This document shows, in pieces, positions 10,189-17,939 of a DNA stretch of 64,000 nucleotides. Source of the DNA: Mycobacterium sp. 852014-50255_SCH5639931 (GTDB taxonomy: Bacteria; Actinomycetota; Actinomycetes; Mycobacteriales; Mycobacteriaceae); contig NZ_LZSV01000016.1 of the NCBI RefSeq assembly GCF_001665605.1, positions 357,416 to 421,415 on the forward strand. The letters are read 5' to 3'. Both the position numbers and the translations under genes were made by a program. Each line of letters begins with the position of its first letter. Position 1 is the first letter of the stretch. The notes under the pieces are model-generated. The model was not told where the DNA came from. It worked only from the letters and a program-made list of their open reading frames with translations, and searched no databases.

Positions 10189-10658
10189 TCACTCGTTTGA
10201 ATGCGCAGCAGCAAAAACTGCCGGACGCCCAGCAGCCTGAATCCGAATCGTTCGATGGCGTTAAACGCCTTGTGCACCAACTGTTTCGCGTCCACCGCTG
10301 CCACGAATTGGGGTTGCACAGCGAGGTAACGCCTGCCGCGTAGCTGCACGACACAGTGCCCGGCGGCCCGGACATTGCGCGCCCAGTCCGACCGGTTGCC
10401 GAATGACAAGGGCACCACGATCATGTCGCCCGCGACGGCGGCGCTCGTTGGGGTGGCGTAGAGCGTGCGGGATCGACGCCCGACGTGCTGGACCCGGGCC
10501 ATCATCGGCAGGAAGCGTCGTCCCGCCATCGTGCCGACGAGCGGGTTGAGAACTTTGGTCAACGGCCTGATGATTAACCGGACCGTCCTCGAGGGTCCTA
10601 CGGCAACGAATTGTCCGTTGCTGGTTTCCGGATTTGGTTGGCGTGCCGGCGTACTCAT
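10185..10658 (-). CDS. Deazaflavin (F420)-dependent nitroreductase-family protein
   Basis: 157 residues resembling the Ddn-type F420-dependent oxidoreductase family: LNPLVGTMAGRRFLPMMARVQHVGRRSRTLYATPT near the N-terminus, then IVVPLSFGNRSDWARNVRAAGHCVVQLRGRRY, which carries the family's split-barrel motifs. I chose the ATG at 10658 (MSTPARQP). A longer start at 10709 adds a hydrophobic stretch and overlaps the sigI end by 14 bp. Neither has a strong ribosome site. Its stop overlaps the hydrolase start (ATGA), suggesting translational coupling. Confidence 0.72.
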   Translation of the reverse strand: MSTPARQPNPETSNGQFVAVGPSRTVRLIIRPLTKVLNPLVGTMAGRRFLPMMARVQHVGRRSRTLYATPTSAAVAGDMIVVPLSFGNRSDWARNVRAAGHCVVQLRGRRYLAVQPQFVAAVDAKQLVHKAFNAIERFGFRLLGVRQFLLLRIQTSE

Positions 10659-10695
10659 GTATAAGAGGACGAGAAGGCAGGTAACTATGTGACGC

Positions 10696-11586
10696 CTACC
10701 GAGCGCCACCGAGTTCGGCGCGTAAAGGGTCTAGCGTCGAATCCCGCACGAGGACATGGATTTTTACTACCTTGCCGTCCTCGATCGTCAGCGCCAGCAG
10801 GCCCGCAAGCCGGCGGTTGACGAAGGCCAGGATCGCCGGTTGATTGCACACCGGTTGCGCCACCAGGACGGTTTCGGCCCGGCCCCAGTAGCGCAGGATG
10901 TTGATGCCGACTTGGTGGGCGCCGATCACGACAGCTCCACTGCGTACATCGAGTTCACCGGAAACGTCGCGATCCAACAGAGCCATCAGCGCGTCGAGGT
11001 CACCGGTCGAGCATGCTTCGATAAATGCCCTGGTGATCGCGCGGTGCTGGGCCGGTTCCACCAGGTCGGAGCCCGACGAGCGGCCTGATTGAGACCTGTT
11101 GATCTTGCGCCGGGCCCGATGCGCGAGTTGCCGGCATGCGGGTGCGTGGCTTCCGACCGTGGCAGCGATCGTGTCGAAGGGCACTTGGAAGACGTCGTGC
11201 AATACGAACACCACCCGCTCTGCGGGACTGAGACGTTCGAGCATGATGAGCAGGGCCAGCCGGACCTCGTCGTCGAGGGTCACCCGATCGGCGGGATCGA
11301 TGGCTGACAAATCGCTATCACGTTGCTGCTCAGCAATGTCTTGCGGGCGTTCGCGACGCGACGACGCCGACTTCATGTGATCCAGGCACAGCCGGCTTGT
11401 CACCACGATCAGCCAGCCACGCTCGTCCTTGATGCCACCCACCGGTGCCTGCAGCAGCCGGAAGAAGGCCTCCTGCACCACATCTTCGGCCGCCCCGACG
11501 TCGCCAAGCATCCGGAATGCGAGGTCCACCAGATAGGCGCGATTCGCCTTCCATGCACCGCTCACCCGGTCGTCATGAGCATCCAT
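10696..11586 (-). CDS. sigI: ECF41-type RNA polymerase sigma factor SigI
   Basis: 296-residue ECF sigma factor. Region 2 covers about residues 14-80 (YLVDLAFRMLGDVGAAEDVVQEAF, DERGWLIVVTSRLCLDHMKS) and region 4 about 115-170. A SnoaL-like C-terminal domain from about 185 to the end is the fused regulatory domain typical of group ECF41, which lacks a separate anti-sigma factor. I recall close similarity to M. tuberculosis SigI (Rv1189). The start at 11586 sits nine bases below an ECF41-type -10, so the mRNA may be leaderless. The divergent neighbour is a carboxymuconolactone-decarboxylase-like gene, the standard partner of ECF41 factors. Confidence 0.88.
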   Translation of the reverse strand: MDAHDDRVSGAWKANRAYLVDLAFRMLGDVGAAEDVVQEAFFRLLQAPVGGIKDERGWLIVVTSRLCLDHMKSASSRRERPQDIAEQQRDSDLSAIDPADRVTLDDEVRLALLIMLERLSPAERVVFVLHDVFQVPFDTIAATVGSHAPACRQLAHRARRKINRSQSGRSSGSDLVEPAQHRAITRAFIEACSTGDLDALMALLDRDVSGELDVRSGAVVIGAHQVGINILRYWGRAETVLVAQPVCNQPAILAFVNRRLAGLLALTIEDGKVVKIHVLVRDSTLDPLRAELGGAR

Positions 11587-11595
11587 GAAGTCAAG

Positions 11596-11622
11596 GACGG
11601 AATGGACCGGCCGAATGTGACA
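11596..11622 (-). promoter_or_regulatory. ECF41-type promoter of sigI
   Basis: On the minus strand TGTCACA (11622-11616) is followed by exactly 16 bases and then CGTC (11599-11596). This is the -35/-10 pair reported for ECF41 sigma factors. It lies just upstream of sigI, implying autoregulation. The -10 ends 9 nt before the ATG. Confidence 0.75.
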
Positions 11623-11635
11623 CCGCGACCCAGGG

Positions 11636-11662
11636 AGTCACATTTCGGGGCGCTGCGGCGTC
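11636..11662 (+). promoter_or_regulatory. ECF41-type promoter of the carboxymuconolactone-decarboxylase-like gene
   Basis: AGTCACA (11636-11642), 16 bases, CGTC (11659-11662) on the plus strand, back to back with the sigI promoter; the two -35 boxes are 13 bp apart. It differs from the ECF41 consensus only in the first -35 base. It would give a leader of roughly 35 nt before the ATG at 11705. Confidence 0.72.
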
Positions 11663-11704
11663 CTTCCAATCACCCATCCACACCGATCAGATGAAGGTCA
11701 GTAA

Positions 11705-12247
11705 ATGAGCCGGATACCAACCCACACCGTTGACGACGCGCCGCACGCCTCCCGCGGGCTGCTGGAACACGTGATCCAATTTTCACCGACCGGGCGCCCG
11801 CTGAATCTGCATGCGCAAATGGCGCACTCACCGGCGGTGTTCGTCGCCTACACATCGCTTCGTGCGGCGACCGCCGAACACGGCACTGTCGGCCCGCAGT
11901 TGTCCGCCGCTCTGATGCTCGCGGCGGGTAGCGCCATGGGCAATGACTACGTCGTCGGGATCACCAGCCGGCTCGCACAGTTGGCGGGATGGACCGACGA
12001 GCGGATCGCGGCTCTGCGGGCCGGAACCGCCACGGGCGACGACAAGGTCGATGCGATCGCCGCACTGGTCAGGGAGGCGGCCGCCAACCGCGGGAAGGTT
12101 GCCGATACCACGTGGCGCCACGCGCTCGATGCCGGCTGGAACGACGAACAACTCGCGGAGGCCTACGCGTACCTGGGTCTGGCCGTCTTTACCGCCTACT
12201 TCCTCAACTATGCGCAAACCGATCTCGACGTTCCGGTCGCGGTATGA
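11705..12247 (+). CDS. Carboxymuconolactone decarboxylase-like protein lacking redox cysteines
   Basis: 180 residues with the helical CMD/AhpD fold signature (LSAALMLAAGSAMGNDYVVGITSRLAQLAGWTDERIAAL). The usual C-x-x-C-x-x-x-H redox motif is absent: the matching stretch reads NDYVVGITS, so peroxidase activity of the AhpD kind is unlikely. It lies divergent from sigI behind a matching ECF41 promoter and is the probable SigI target. Its stop overlaps the VOC gene start as ATGA. Confidence 0.8.
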   Translation: MSRIPTHTVDDAPHASRGLLEHVIQFSPTGRPLNLHAQMAHSPAVFVAYTSLRAATAEHGTVGPQLSAALMLAAGSAMGNDYVVGITSRLAQLAGWTDERIAALRAGTATGDDKVDAIAALVREAAANRGKVADTTWRHALDAGWNDEQLAEAYAYLGLAVFTAYFLNYAQTDLDVPVAV

Positions 12248-12657
12248 CGCCAGAGCCGCGGCTCGAACTGACGCAGGTGCGCTTCGTCTCGGCAGCGATC
12301 GAACCGATCGCCGCGTACTACGCGGCGCTGCTCGACGTCTCGGTGCCGTTCAATGAGCACTACCTCGAGATGCCGGCGGGACCGGCGTCGGTCGGATTTT
12401 CCCGATTCGGTTTCACCGAGGACCGCGCGTCGCGCGCCCTTGGCGAGGCCAACCTGGGGGCACACGACGGCGAGACCATTCTCGACTTCACAGCCGACGA
12501 CGTCGACGTCGAATACTCGCGCATCGACACCATTGGCGTGACCTGGGTGATGGAGCCGACGACACAACCGTGGGGCAGAAGGTCGATGCTATTGCGCGAC
12601 CCTTACGGCCATCTCATCAGCGTGTCGACCTCCACCGCAACAGATTTCACGCGTTGA
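12244..12657 (+). CDS. VOC-family (glyoxalase/dioxygenase fold) protein
   Basis: 137 residues with paired beta-alpha-beta modules of the vicinal oxygen chelate superfamily: LTQVRFVSAAIEPIAAYYAALLDVSVPFN at the start and DPYGHLISVS at the end. Start at the ATG at 12244 overlaps the CMD stop (ATGA), so the two are probably translated together. Specific reaction unknown. Its end overlaps, tail to tail, the CoA-transferase stub. Confidence 0.78.
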   Translation: MTPEPRLELTQVRFVSAAIEPIAAYYAALLDVSVPFNEHYLEMPAGPASVGFSRFGFTEDRASRALGEANLGAHDGETILDFTADDVDVEYSRIDTIGVTWVMEPTTQPWGRRSMLLRDPYGHLISVSTSTATDFTR

Positions 12658-12785
12658 GGAGCCGCTCGCCGATGACCCGCTCTGCTCGCAGGCGCGCGAT
12701 CTCGTCCGCGGACAGGCCCAGCCCGCCCAGGATGTCGTCGTTGTGCTGGCGGGGCGGCGCGCTGGTGGCGGGGCGGTCCAGACAT
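12647..12785 (-). pseudogene. CaiB/BaiF CoA-transferase, 3' stub
   Basis: Minus-strand reading ends APPRQHNDDILGGLGLSADEIARLRAERVIGERLLNA then stop, the C-terminus of a family III CoA-transferase. About 104 bases match the gene end at 63862-63965 with roughly nine differences. Nothing upstream on this strand encodes the rest of the enzyme, and the frame soon runs into sequence that looks unrelated, so this is a truncated remnant. It marks the left edge of the accessory island. Confidence 0.7.
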
Positions 12786-12866
12786 TGGAAACTTGGAGAC
12801 CTGCCTGTTACGCAATCAAGAGCGGGCCTGGCGTGATCGGGATCATGCGCGTTCCAGAAAATTTCG

Positions 12867-13625
12867 CTAACTGCGACGGCTGGAGTGTGCGTCGATCCAG
12901 TCGGCGTATCGAGTGGTGAAGATGGTGGCGTTCTCGTCGGGTGCAAGGGTGTGATCGTCGATCACCGCGCCGAAGTACGGCGCCTGGGCGTCAGTCATGA
13001 CCCGGCGTTGATCACCAATGGCGGCAAGGCCCGCGCGGACAAAGTCGTCCATCCCCATCGCTTCTGGCCCAGCGATCTCCGTTACTCCGTTGGTAGGGCG
13101 CCCGACAGCCGCGTTGGCCACCGCGGTGGCCACATCGTCGGCTGCAATGGGACGGAACAACGCGTGTGGCAGTCTCACAATGTCTCCGTCTGTCGCGGAA
13201 TCGGCCAAGCCAACGGCAAATTCGTAGAACGGGGTTGCCCGCACGATCGAATAAGGCCTGCCGGAATCCTTGATCAGGTTTTCCTGAGCTGCTTTAGCGG
13301 TGTTGTAGCCGCTATCTGGCATGATCTGCGCGCCCACTACGGACAACGCGACATGGTGCTTGACTCCCGCTCCTTTCTCGGCGGAAAGAATATTGGTGGT
13401 CGCCGTCGTGAAGAAATGCATCACAGGCTCATCGTCGAACAACGGTGAATCGGCGACGTCGACCACGACATCCGCACCCGCGACCGCGTTGGCGAGTCCT
13501 TCACCAGTGAATGAATCGACACCTGATCGACGTGAGGCGGGGATCACGTCGTGTCCCTGCACGCTGAGCTTCGACGCTACCTTCGAGCCGATCAGCCCGC
13601 GCCCGCCAATGACTACGATCTTCAT
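12867..13625 (-). CDS. NmrA-like NAD(P)-binding oxidoreductase (atypical SDR)
   Basis: 252 residues. An N-terminal Rossmann motif VVIGGRGLIGSKVASKL is followed by an NmrA/NAD(P)-binding body with YNTAKAAQENLIKDSGRPYSIVRATPFYEF, typical of atypical SDR or NmrA-type proteins that bind NAD(P) and act as redox sensors or reductases. The start at 13625 (MKIVVIGGRG) has an AAAGG ribosome site 5 bp upstream; the open frame's extra 18 codons lack one. The cupin gene lies upstream on the same strand with 122 bp between. Confidence 0.8.
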   Translation of the reverse strand: MKIVVIGGRGLIGSKVASKLSVQGHDVIPASRRSGVDSFTGEGLANAVAGADVVVDVADSPLFDDEPVMHFFTTATTNILSAEKGAGVKHHVALSVVGAQIMPDSGYNTAKAAQENLIKDSGRPYSIVRATPFYEFAVGLADSATDGDIVRLPHALFRPIAADDVATAVANAAVGRPTNGVTEIAGPEAMGMDDFVRAGLAAIGDQRRVMTDAQAPYFGAVIDDHTLAPDENATIFTTRYADWIDAHSSRRS

Positions 13626-13747
13626 GATGAACCTTTCAGAGTTGCGTTTGACGTGTGACTTCGGCTGATTCAGCACCACCCACGGTGGCTAGCTCGTTTT
13701 CCGCCGACATTGTTGGGCATACAGGGATTCCGACGCACGGTTCATCA

Positions 13748-14278
13748 TCAAATCGGTTCACCGGGGAACACCAAGTCGAAGCGTTTGCATAATTCGGGGA
13801 CACTGTCGACGTCCATCTCCAGTCCGTACCGCGCACAGAGCGCATCTAGGGCCTCTGTCGATACCTTGTCTATACCGCCGAGGTCAGAAAGCTCGTCGAA
13901 GAACTGCTCAAATCCTGCGGGGGAAATAATCTCAAGGATGCGGGCAGGCTCATCGCCGGCGTTCCAGAACGTATGCCATTGGCCGCGTGGCTTGAAAATG
14001 AAATCGCCGGGTCCGCCGTAGAGCACCTCATCGCCAAGCAAAGCGCCGACGCGTCCCTCGATGATCCAGCTGTACTCGTCTTCGTTGTGGTGGCGATGAA
14101 GTGGTGCGGCGAGCGCTCGGGGTGACATCGGATGTTCGAGGACGGAGAAGCGCCCCTTCGCCTCAACCTTGTCGACGATGTGGCGGACACCGACCGTCCC
14201 GTTGAACACGAACTTACCGTCGGTGCGGCCGACAGACTTCGCTGGCGGGCCGCCTGGCCTCAAGATGTCGTTTGTCAC
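13748..14278 (-). CDS. Cupin-domain protein
   Basis: 176 residues with one cupin barrel. Metal-binding motif 1 is HRHHNEDEYSWIIEG (about residues 61-75); motif 2 is PRGQWHTFWN (about 98-107). A strong GAAGGAG ribosome site precedes the ATG at 14278. Single-domain cupins of this sort include quercetinase-like dioxygenases and sugar-binding proteins; the sequence does not decide. It may share a transcript with the NmrA-like gene. Confidence 0.78.
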   Translation of the reverse strand: MTNDILRPGGPPAKSVGRTDGKFVFNGTVGVRHIVDKVEAKGRFSVLEHPMSPRALAAPLHRHHNEDEYSWIIEGRVGALLGDEVLYGGPGDFIFKPRGQWHTFWNAGDEPARILEIISPAGFEQFFDELSDLGGIDKVSTEALDALCARYGLEMDVDSVPELCKRFDLVFPGEPI

Positions 14279-14375
14279 TGCATCTCTCCTTCAGCTTTCT
14301 TTCCTTGCCGCGCGCTCGATTGTCGAGCGCGCCAAGAAGTTCCGTGCCGGTTTCCCGCCGGCGGACCCCATCGGC

Positions 14376-14537
14376 TTAGTTGCGACCGGCCATGAAGCCG
14401 CCGTCGACGTTGAGAACATCGGCGACCACAGCGCGATCCGTTAGCTCGGCGGCGACGCCCCAGGCATCGCCACCCCGGCTCGTCAGCTCAGCGACGGTGT
14501 CGCCGACAACAATGACCTTCCTGGCCTCAAGATGCAT
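14376..14537 (-). pseudogene. In-frame deletion relic of an SDR gene, 53 codons
   Basis: The minus-strand frame reads MHLEARKVIVVG, then [22 protein letters not shown], then LNVDGGFMAGRN and stop. These are three separate pieces of the SDR proteins encoded at 41385-42155 and 61220-61990, joined in frame after loss of about residues 13-43 and 70-243. The start codon, upstream spacing and composite promoter (box 1) are kept, so a 53-residue peptide could still be made, but no catalytic residues remain. Confidence 0.8.
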
Positions 14538-14667
14538 ATGCGGTCCCTCCGTGGTTCTCCTGACGGCTCCGGGTGGACCGCCGTTCTTCGTATCGCAGAC
14601 AGACGTAACGCCCTCGGGTCGGGCGCCCGCAAACGGGTGACACTCCCGCCGGGTTCTGGTCGTTCTG

Positions 14668-14725
14668 AGACTGCAGCCAGGCGGGGTGAGTTGTCATCAC
14701 CCCACCTACCTATTCACCCGGATGA
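14668..14725 (-). promoter_or_regulatory. Composite island promoter, box 1
   Basis: Palindrome at 14714-14725 (one mismatch, G to A), 10-bp spacer, 21-bp inverted repeat at 14683-14703 containing ATGACA, 9 bp, then -10 CAGTCT at 14673-14668. It heads the SDR relic. The bases after the repeat (GCCTGGCTGCAGTCTCAG) closely resemble box 6 of the intact SDR gene. The rest of 14538-14776 shows no gene. Confidence 0.78.
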
Positions 14726-14776
14726 GTAGTACGCCGCCGTGAACCGAAGCGTGAATTGGGTCGGTCGGGTGAACGG

Positions 14777-16249
14777 TTACTGCGGCGGGGGCGGCTCGGT
14801 CGCGGCCGAGGGGCTGCTGGCCAGGGCGGGTTGCACACCGGGCCGGTCGCGACATAGCGCCGCGATGTCGCAGGGCACAGGTTGACACGCAGGGAGATTG
14901 GTTATCAACAGCGCGGCACACAACGCGCCCAGGGCGAATAGTGCCGCGCTCACCTCTAACACGTGGGCGAATCCGGTGGCGCTCGCCGCGCCAACGCTGA
15001 TCAGGCCCAGGGACCCGATCGACATCAGCGCGGCCAAACGCGAGACGGCGTTGTTGATCGCCGACGCAATGCCGCTGTGTTCGGTCGGCACCGACGCCAG
15101 TGTCACCGACGTCAGCGGTGTGATCGTCACGACCAGCCCGATGGCCAGCACGGTCATTCCGGGGACCAGGTCGGTAATCGCGTGGAATCCACTAGGTTTC
15201 GGGCGGATCAGCAGCAGCCCGATCCCCGCCAAAGCGGGGCCGACTATCAGGAATGCACGTGGTCCGACCCGCGCGGCAATGCCGACATGGCGGGCGAACA
15301 GGAACGACAGCGCCGGGATCGGCAGGGTGGCCAGTCCAGCCGCGGTGGCTGAGTATCCGCCGATTTCTTGGGTGTAGAGGGCGACGGCCAGCGATCCCAG
15401 CGTCAACCCGCCGTAGGCGAACGCGGTGACGAAGTTGGCGGCAGCGAAGTTGCGAAAGGTGAACAACGGCAACGGAAGCATCGGAGACCTGCTGCGGTGC
15501 TGCCAACTCACGAAGCCGGCCAGTGCGGCGATCCCGATCACCGCCGGTGTGAAGACCGTCGGGACTGTCCAGCCGTCGCGTTGCGATTCGATTAACGCAT
15601 ATACGGTCGCGGCCAGCCCTACCGCCGATAAGCCCACCCCGGCGGTATCGACACGGGCGCCTTCGACCCGCCCCGACATCGGACACAGCCAGAACGTCAG
15701 TGCATACCCGACCGCCATGGGGATCGCTGACAACACGAAAATCCAACGCCAGCCCAAGAAATCGACGCACATTCCGCCCAGCAGCGGGCCCAACGCGAAG
15801 GCGGTTCCCGTCCACCCGGTCCAGACGCCGATCGCCGCGGACTGGCGTGCCTTGTCGAACACCGTGTTGATCAGCGCCAGCGAACCCGGCACGAGGAAAG
15901 CCGCACCCAGCCCCTGGATGAGGCGTGCGGTGACCAGCATCGCCGGTGAGGCGGCAGCCGCCGCCAGGACCGAGCCCACCCCGAACGCCAAGAGCCCGAA
16001 CCTCATCACCGGAACGCGTCCGAACAAATCCGAAATGGACCCGCCGGGCAGAATCGCGGCGGCCGTTGCCAACAGGTAGCCATCGATGATCCATTGCTGC
16101 ACCGCCAGGCCACCGCCGAGGTCGTGCTCGATGGCCGGCAAAGCCAGGTTGATTACCGTGGAGTCGAGGAACGCGACCATTGACACCATTACCGCAACCA
16201 GCATCGCACGGCTGGTCGGTGCCGCGTCGCGCAGCGTCACTGCCGCCAC
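14777..16249 (-). CDS. MFS drug transporter, DHA2 (14-helix) family
   Basis: 490-residue membrane transporter of the EmrB/QacA-like DHA2 branch. It opens with MLVAVMVSMVAFLDSTVINLALPAIEHDL and has the loop signature ISDLFGRVPVMR near residue 80 and the antiporter motif region ALGPLLGGMCVDFLGWRWIF near 150. About fourteen hydrophobic segments can be counted. Probable proton-driven efflux of hydrophobic compounds; substrate unknown. Transcribed away from the operon at 16.3-21.7 kb only in the sense of being downstream of it on the same strand; it may be read through. Confidence 0.82.
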   Translation of the reverse strand: MAAVTLRDAAPTSRAMLVAVMVSMVAFLDSTVINLALPAIEHDLGGGLAVQQWIIDGYLLATAAAILPGGSISDLFGRVPVMRFGLLAFGVGSVLAAAAASPAMLVTARLIQGLGAAFLVPGSLALINTVFDKARQSAAIGVWTGWTGTAFALGPLLGGMCVDFLGWRWIFVLSAIPMAVGYALTFWLCPMSGRVEGARVDTAGVGLSAVGLAATVYALIESQRDGWTVPTVFTPAVIGIAALAGFVSWQHRSRSPMLPLPLFTFRNFAAANFVTAFAYGGLTLGSLAVALYTQEIGGYSATAAGLATLPIPALSFLFARHVGIAARVGPRAFLIVGPALAGIGLLLIRPKPSGFHAITDLVPGMTVLAIGLVVTITPLTSVTLASVPTEHSGIASAINNAVSRLAALMSIGSLGLISVGAASATGFAHVLEVSAALFALGALCAALLITNLPACQPVPCDIAALCRDRPGVQPALASSPSAATEPPPPQ

Positions 16250-16310
16250 CGTTCGGCAAGTGGCGATGACTGGTCGTCCGACCCGTTGTGTGCGTTAGTC
16301 ATTGGCTTGG

Positions 16311-16512
16311 TCACCACCGGTCGAAATGCGCCACGTCGTCGAACGGAATCCGTTTGGCGCGGCGGAAGGTCGTGCCGGTGCAGTAGGCGGTGGGAATGGT
16401 CGTCGCGTGATAGACGTTGTCGGGCAGGCCGAGGGATGGCCCGCATCTCGTCGTCGGCCATTACGGTCACCCCGGTCCACATGGTTCCCAAGCCCCCGAG
16501 GTAGTCGCTCAT
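16311..16512 (-). pseudogene. Nitroreductase-family C-terminal relic with frameshift
   Basis: The minus strand reads MSDYLGGLGTMWTGVTVMADDEMRA in one frame, and continues in another with LGLPDNVYHATTIPTAYC, ending FDDVAHFDRW and stop at 16311. Together these match the C-terminal third of nitroreductases, so a single-base shift near 16437 breaks the gene and the N-terminal two thirds are missing. The ATG at 16512 overlaps the RidA stop as ATGA, so the broken frame may still be initiated. Confidence 0.65.
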
Positions 16513-16898
16513 GCCGGCAGGATGGCGGTGACTTCGACTTCCACGCGGATGTTGGGCCACACCAACCCGTCGATGATGCTGAACATGGCAGCGGGTTCGT
16601 GGCGGATGATCTCTTTGCTCACGGCCAGGTAGGCGGACGCGTTGTCACGGCTGGTGACCCATTGGCGCATGTAGACGATGTCGGTGAGCTCGGCGCCGGC
16701 CTTACTGAGCGCCATTTCGACATTGGCCCAGCACTGCCGGGCTTCGTCGGCGAAGTCCTCGGGCAGAGTGCCGTCTTCGCGCACCCCGGGCGTTCCGGAG
16801 ACGAAAATCTGCGTGCCGCCGCCGGATACGGCGACAGCGTCGGCGTATTGGCCGATGTGATCGGCCACTCCGGTGCGGATCCGGGTAATGGTGGTCAT
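16509..16898 (-). CDS. RidA-family deaminase/chaperone
   Basis: 129-residue RidA/YjgF-like protein, a small trimeric fold that hydrolyses reactive enamine/imine intermediates. Some relatives become chaperones when chlorinated by hypochlorous acid. Visible features: DAVAVSGGGTQIFVSGTPGVREDG near the N-terminus and the end IRVEVEVTAILPA. The arginine typical of active RidA enzymes occurs in NIRVEVE. It lies 51 bp after the upstream reductase gene, at the tail of a long minus-strand operon headed by box 2. Confidence 0.8.
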   Translation of the reverse strand: MTTITRIRTGVADHIGQYADAVAVSGGGTQIFVSGTPGVREDGTLPEDFADEARQCWANVEMALSKAGAELTDIVYMRQWVTSRDNASAYLAVSKEIIRHEPAAMFSIIDGLVWPNIRVEVEVTAILPA

Positions 16899-16949
16899 CT
16901 CGAGACTCCTTGGTAGTGTGAGGTTTTTCGGTGTGTGATGGCATCTTCG

Positions 16950-17879
16950 TCAGGTGTCTGTCTTGATGACCACTCCGTTGGGCTCGTGGCCTGCGACGAC
17001 TTGTGCGAGGGCGTAGGCGGCCTGATCCAGGCTGCAGGAACGCGGGGTCGGCATGCTCAGCCGATGAGAGGCGAGTAGCGCGGTCAGGCGGTCGAGTTGA
17101 GCGCCGTCGGAACGGACGTAAACCGCGGTCACGCCGATGCCACGGGTGGATGCGGGCGGGTCGGGAGTGATGGTGGCCAGTCGGCCGCCGTCGGCAAGTG
17201 CGGTCATCGCCGCAGCGGTACCGCTGGGGGCTGCGTTAGCGACAGCGTTGATGCGGCCCTTCGTCGACGCCCTTGCCTGTTGTGGCCACATCCGATCGCG
17301 GTAGTCGATTACTTCGCGAGCGCCATACCCCCGGACTCGGTCGGCGCTCCGCGGGCTGGCGGTGGCGAGCACGTCGACGCCGCGCAGGGCAGCCAGCTGG
17401 ACAATGAGTCCGCCGGTGATCCCGCCGGCGCCGTGAACGAGCAACGTTTCTCCAGCGTGAAGGGACAACGCCTCGCCGACCACCTGCTCGGCGGTCAACG
17501 CCGGCACCGGAAAGATCGCTGCGGTCTCCCACGAAATCCCTTGCGGTTTGCGGGCGAGCGATCCTACGGCTGCGATCACAAAGGGCGCCCACGCGCCTTG
17601 GTCGCGCAGCGGCACCGGGTGACACAGCACCTCATCACCCACACTGAATCCGTTCGGGTAGGCACCAACGGCCTTGATGACCCCGGCGGCCTCGACACCG
17701 AGCGCCAGTGGAGGGCTGATGCCGACATCCCAGCCGCCGGTGCGAATGATGTCGTCCCAGTTGCCAACTCCCGCACTACGAACCTCGATGAGGACCTCGT
17801 CGGCTGCCAACGGCCGCGGTTCGTCCACTTCGATCGTCTCCACTTCGCCACCGAAAGCGCGAACCCCCGCTGCGAGCAT
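16950..17879 (-). CDS. Medium-chain NADP-dependent quinone oxidoreductase
   Basis: 309-residue zinc-independent medium-chain reductase. Nucleotide motif LLVHGAGGITGGLIVQLAALRG near residue 150, ALGVEAAGVIKAVG near 60. I start at the ATG at 17879 (MLAAGVRAFGGEVE), which aligns with family N-termini. A TTG at 17909 would add ten residues and has a purine-rich GAGGGG stretch upstream, so the start is uncertain. Sits between the FAD disulfide-reductase-like gene (60 bp upstream) and ridA. Confidence 0.78.
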   Translation of the reverse strand: MLAAGVRAFGGEVETIEVDEPRPLAADEVLIEVRSAGVGNWDDIIRTGGWDVGISPPLALGVEAAGVIKAVGAYPNGFSVGDEVLCHPVPLRDQGAWAPFVIAAVGSLARKPQGISWETAAIFPVPALTAEQVVGEALSLHAGETLLVHGAGGITGGLIVQLAALRGVDVLATASPRSADRVRGYGAREVIDYRDRMWPQQARASTKGRINAVANAAPSGTAAAMTALADGGRLATITPDPPASTRGIGVTAVYVRSDGAQLDRLTALLASHRLSMPTPRSCSLDQAAYALAQVVAGHEPNGVVIKTDT

Positions 17880-17939
17880 GGTCACAGTGAGACGACCAGC
17901 CAGGCGCAAATCATCGTGGTTCCCCTCAAGAATCGTTGT

